Shown in pieces: positions 61,695 to 64,000 of a DNA stretch of 64,000 nt. The stretch comes from DASYQD01 sp963846495 (GTDB taxonomy: Bacteria; Acidobacteriota; Thermoanaerobaculia; Multivoradales; JAIOJS01): assembly GCA_963846495.1 (NCBI GenBank), contig CAWJWP010000013.1, positions 186,001 through 250,000 of the forward strand, written 5' to 3'. The notes below the pieces were generated by a model that saw only the letters and a program-made list of their open reading frames with translations, had not been told where the DNA came from and ran no database searches. The position numbers were made by a program, and so were the translations under genes. Position 1 is the first letter of the stretch, and every line of letters starts with the position of its first letter.

Positions 61695-63137
61695 TCAGCA
61701 GCGCAGCACGAACTCCGCTCCGCCCTGCGGGCGGTTGGCCAGGCCGCAGCCGAAGCCGTGCTGGCCGACGACCTCGCGGATGAGCACCAGGCCGAGGCCG
61801 CGGCCGTCGCGCTTGGTGGAGAAGAAGGGCACGAACAGCCGCGCTTCGGCCTCGCGCGCGATGCCCTTGCCGCTGTCGGCGACGCGCAGCGTCGGGCGGC
61901 CCTCCTCGCGCGCCAGCGATAGCTCGATCTCGCCGTCCTCGCCGATGGCTTCGATGGCGTTGCGGAAGACGTTGACGACCACTTGCTCCATCTGGTGGCG
62001 GTCGAGCGCGATCGGCCCCAGCGGCTCGCGGCGCGTCCAGCGACAGGCGATGCGCCGCCGCTCGAGCTCCGGGGCGAGCAGCACGCGCACGTCCTCGACC
62101 AGCGCGCCGAGGTCGACTGGCCGCCGGTCAGGCGCCGGCAGCCGCACCACCTCCGCGAAGCCGTTGACGAAGGCGTTGAGGCTGCGCATGCGCGCGCCCG
62201 CCACCTGCAGCGCCTGGCGGTAGTCGTCGCGATGCTCGGTCGGCAGGTGGTCGGCCCACGCCAGGCACGACTCGAGCAGCGACGCCACCGCCGCCACGGA
62301 GTTGCCGACCTCGTGCGAGATCATGCGCACCAGCTGCTCGTAGGCCGCCTTCTCGGACGTGCGCAGCTCCTCGGTCACTTCCTCGACGAGGAAGAAGCTG
62401 CGCGGGAAGCCGCGGTCGAAGAACTGGCCGCGATAGCACTTGAGCCGGCGCCGGCCTTCGATCGGCACGAGCCGCGACTCGCCGGGCCCGAGGTCGAGGA
62501 GCTCCTTCGCGAGCGGCCCCGGCAGGTCGGCGAGCAGCGTGCCCGCCGCCGCCGCGGCGGCGGCGAAGGCGGCGCTCGAGCCCTGCGGCGCGAACCCACC
62601 GCTCGTGCCCGCCGCGGCCTGCCCCGCGCGCCCCAGCCCGAGCAGCTGGGCCGCCGCCGCGTTGACGAGCGACAGCCGGCCGTCGTGGTCGAGCGTCATC
62701 ACGCCGAGCGGCGAGGCGGCGAGCACTTTCTCGAGCAGGAAGCTCTGCTCCTCGAGCCGCAGCCGCTCCTCACGCAGGGTGTCGCTCATGCGGTTGAAAA
62801 GGTCGACGAGGGCGTCGGCTTCGTCCTGGCCCACGGGCAGCAAGTGCGAGCCGAAGTCGCGCTCGCGCAGCAGCTCGACGGCGGTGCGCATCAGCTCCTG
62901 CGAGGCGGCGGCGCGGCGCAGCAGCGCCAGCCCGACGAGCAGCGAGACGAGCAGCAGCGGCTCGGCGACGAAGAGCCACTCCGGGCGCTCCCAGAATGCG
63001 AAGACGACGAGGCCGGCGAAGAGGACGTGCGCCGCGAGCAAATAGACGACGAGGCGCGTCGGCCACGAGCGCTCGCGCCGCGCCTCGAGCGCGACGCCGA
63101 CCGCGGCGCTCGCCCCGCCTCCGTCGCGATCACTCAA
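61695..63137 (-). CDS. PAS-containing sensor histidine kinase
   Basis: 480 residues. Two membrane helices (VVYLLAAHVLFAGLVVFAF and WLFVAEPLLLVSLLVGLALL) enclose almost no periplasmic loop. A HAMP-like stretch is followed by a PAS-like domain (LLEKVLAASPLGVMTLDHDG, LSLVNAAAAQLLGLGRAG), a phosphoacceptor helix MISHEVGNSVAAVASLLESC (His), and an ATPase with NVFRNAIEAIGEDGEIELSL, VADSGKGIA and GRGLGLVLIREVVGQHG. Of the NtrB/NtrY type. The TTG at 63135-63137 overlaps the regulator stop (TTGA). It should phosphorylate the sigma-54 activator encoded immediately upstream. Signal unknown. Confidence 0.9.
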   Translation of the reverse strand: MSDRDGGGASAAVGVALEARRERSWPTRLVVYLLAAHVLFAGLVVFAFWERPEWLFVAEPLLLVSLLVGLALLRRAAASQELMRTAVELLRERDFGSHLLPVGQDEADALVDLFNRMSDTLREERLRLEEQSFLLEKVLAASPLGVMTLDHDGRLSLVNAAAAQLLGLGRAGQAAAGTSGGFAPQGSSAAFAAAAAAAGTLLADLPGPLAKELLDLGPGESRLVPIEGRRRLKCYRGQFFDRGFPRSFFLVEEVTEELRTSEKAAYEQLVRMISHEVGNSVAAVASLLESCLAWADHLPTEHRDDYRQALQVAGARMRSLNAFVNGFAEVVRLPAPDRRPVDLGALVEDVRVLLAPELERRRIACRWTRREPLGPIALDRHQMEQVVVNVFRNAIEAIGEDGEIELSLAREEGRPTLRVADSGKGIAREAEARLFVPFFSTKRDGRGLGLVLIREVVGQHGFGCGLANRPQGGAEFVLRC

Positions 63138-64000
63138 CCCGGCTCCTCGCTCCGCGGCAGCAACCCGTGCTTCTCCAATCGCCGGTAGAGCGCCGGCCGC
63201 GATAGCCCGAGCGCCTCGGCCACCCGTGTCAGGTTGCCGCCGTAGTGCTCGAGAGCGCGCGCGATCATCGTGCGCTCCATCGCCTCGAGCGTCATCGTGC
63301 CCGGCTGCGGCAGCGCCCCTGCCTCGCCCGCACCCGCCTCGCCGCCCGGCCGGTCGGCGACCGCCGCCAAATCGCTGGCGCCCAGCTCCTCGGTCTCGAG
63401 CACGAGCACGGCGCGCTCCATGAGCTGCTTGAGCTGGCGAACGTTGCCGGGCCAGCGCTGCGCCGCGAGCCACGCCAGCGCACCGGCGCTCAACGCGCGC
63501 GCCGGGCGCCCGTACGCCTCCGCCGCCCGAGCCAGGAAACTCTGCGCCAGCAGCGGCACGTCGTCGGCCCGCTCGCGCAGCGCCGGCAGCCGCAGCGCGA
63601 TCAGGTTCAAGCGGTAGAGCAGGTCCTCGCGGAACTGCCCGCGCGTCACCATCTCCGCCAGGTCGCGGTTGGTGGCGGCGATCACCCGCAGGTCGACGGT
63701 GCGGGTCACGCTCGACCCCAGCACCTCGTACGAGCGGTCCTGCAGCACGCGCAGCAGCTTCACCTGCGCGGCCGGCTCCACCTCCCCCACCTCGTCGAGG
63801 AACACGGTGCCGCTGTGCGCCATCTCGAAGCGGCCGCGGCGGTCGGCGCGGGCGTCGGTGAAGGCGCCGCGCACGTGGCCGAACATCTCGCTCTCGAACA
63901 GCGTCGGCGAGATGCCGCCGAGGTTGACCTTGACGAACGGCCCGTTCTTGCGCCGGCTGTTGCGGTGGATCGCCTCGGCGACGAGCTCCTTGCCGGTGCC
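63134..64000 (-). CDS. Sigma-54-dependent response regulator, NtrC family (5' part outside window)
   Basis: 289 codons from the window edge to the TGA at 63134. The end of the Walker A motif (GTGKELVAEAIH), the sigma-54 contact loop GHVRGAFTDARADRRGRFE, Walker B GTVFLDEVGEVEP, sensor RVIAATNRDLAEMVTRGQF, WPGNVRQLKQLMERAV, and a Fis-type helix-turn-helix LTRVAEALGLSRPALYRRLE. The usual GAFTGA is GAFTDA here. The receiver domain and start are beyond 64000. Overlap with the sensor kinase indicates a two-component pair controlling RpoN-dependent promoters. Confidence 0.93.
   Translation of the reverse strand, partial: GTGKELVAEAIHRNSRRKNGPFVKVNLGGISPTLFESEMFGHVRGAFTDARADRRGRFEMAHSGTVFLDEVGEVEPAAQVKLLRVLQDRSYEVLGSSVTRTVDLRVIAATNRDLAEMVTRGQFREDLLYRLNLIALRLPALRERADDVPLLAQSFLARAAEAYGRPARALSAGALAWLAAQRWPGNVRQLKQLMERAVLVLETEELGASDLAAVADRPGGEAGAGEAGALPQPGTMTLEAMERTMIARALEHYGGNLTRVAEALGLSRPALYRRLEKHGLLPRSEEPG

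Overview
This is high-GC, densely coded bacterial DNA: no run of more than about 270 bases lacks a gene, and I saw no tRNA, rRNA or CRISPR array. A double-domain orphan MacB/FtsX permease of the ADOP type, futalosine-pathway menaquinone genes, a soluble Ser/Thr kinase, an OprO/P-type porin and outer-membrane-style lipoproteins suggest a Gram-negative member of the Acidobacteriota or a similar deep lineage. This placement is an inference and only moderately secure.

Layout. 1-3387 (minus): MacA adaptor, MacB-type ATPase and permease, with a long hairpin inside the operon. 3636-14376: lysine 6-aminotransferase, O-antigen ligase-like protein, an unusual operon of tyrosinase-like protein, LodA-like quinoprotein oxidase and a 139-residue protein, then an ALDH7 aldehyde dehydrogenase. 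14395-19652 (minus): Ser/Thr kinase coupled to two GT-C-like membrane proteins. 19858-26769 (minus): mqnA, DprE1-like and DprE2-like genes, the ADOP permease, and mqnC. 26918-30752 (plus): porin, sulfate-binding protein, GGDEF protein. 30853-33194 (minus): PH/SHOCT membrane protein preceded by two tandem 15-codon mini-ORFs, a VOC protein with a histone-H1-like tail, and an aldo/keto reductase.

33213-60792 is dominated by trehalose and alpha-glucan metabolism: otsB and otsA (minus), glgE and a treS-maltokinase fusion (plus), then glgB, glgX, treY and a GH13 alpha-glucosidase. Together they cover OtsAB trehalose synthesis, the TreS-Mak-GlgE-GlgB route from trehalose to branched glucan, debranching by GlgX, and TreY conversion of glucan ends to maltooligosyl-trehalose. 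Interspersed are a dicarboxylate symporter, an SDR, a CrtC-like protein flanked by 45-bp direct repeats, a nucleotidyltransferase pair, a Uma2 protein, an NCS2 permease and a less GC-rich islet with a TPR-CHAT protease gene and a convergent TPR gene. 60802-64000 (minus): two paralogous small lipoproteins and a sensor kinase/NtrC-type regulator pair that runs off the window.

Data-quality warning: about 18 single-base frame breaks interrupt otherwise conserved genes, and about 15 are repaired by removing one base. This looks like an error signature in the assembly. I annotate those genes as single genes spanning the break and state where it falls.
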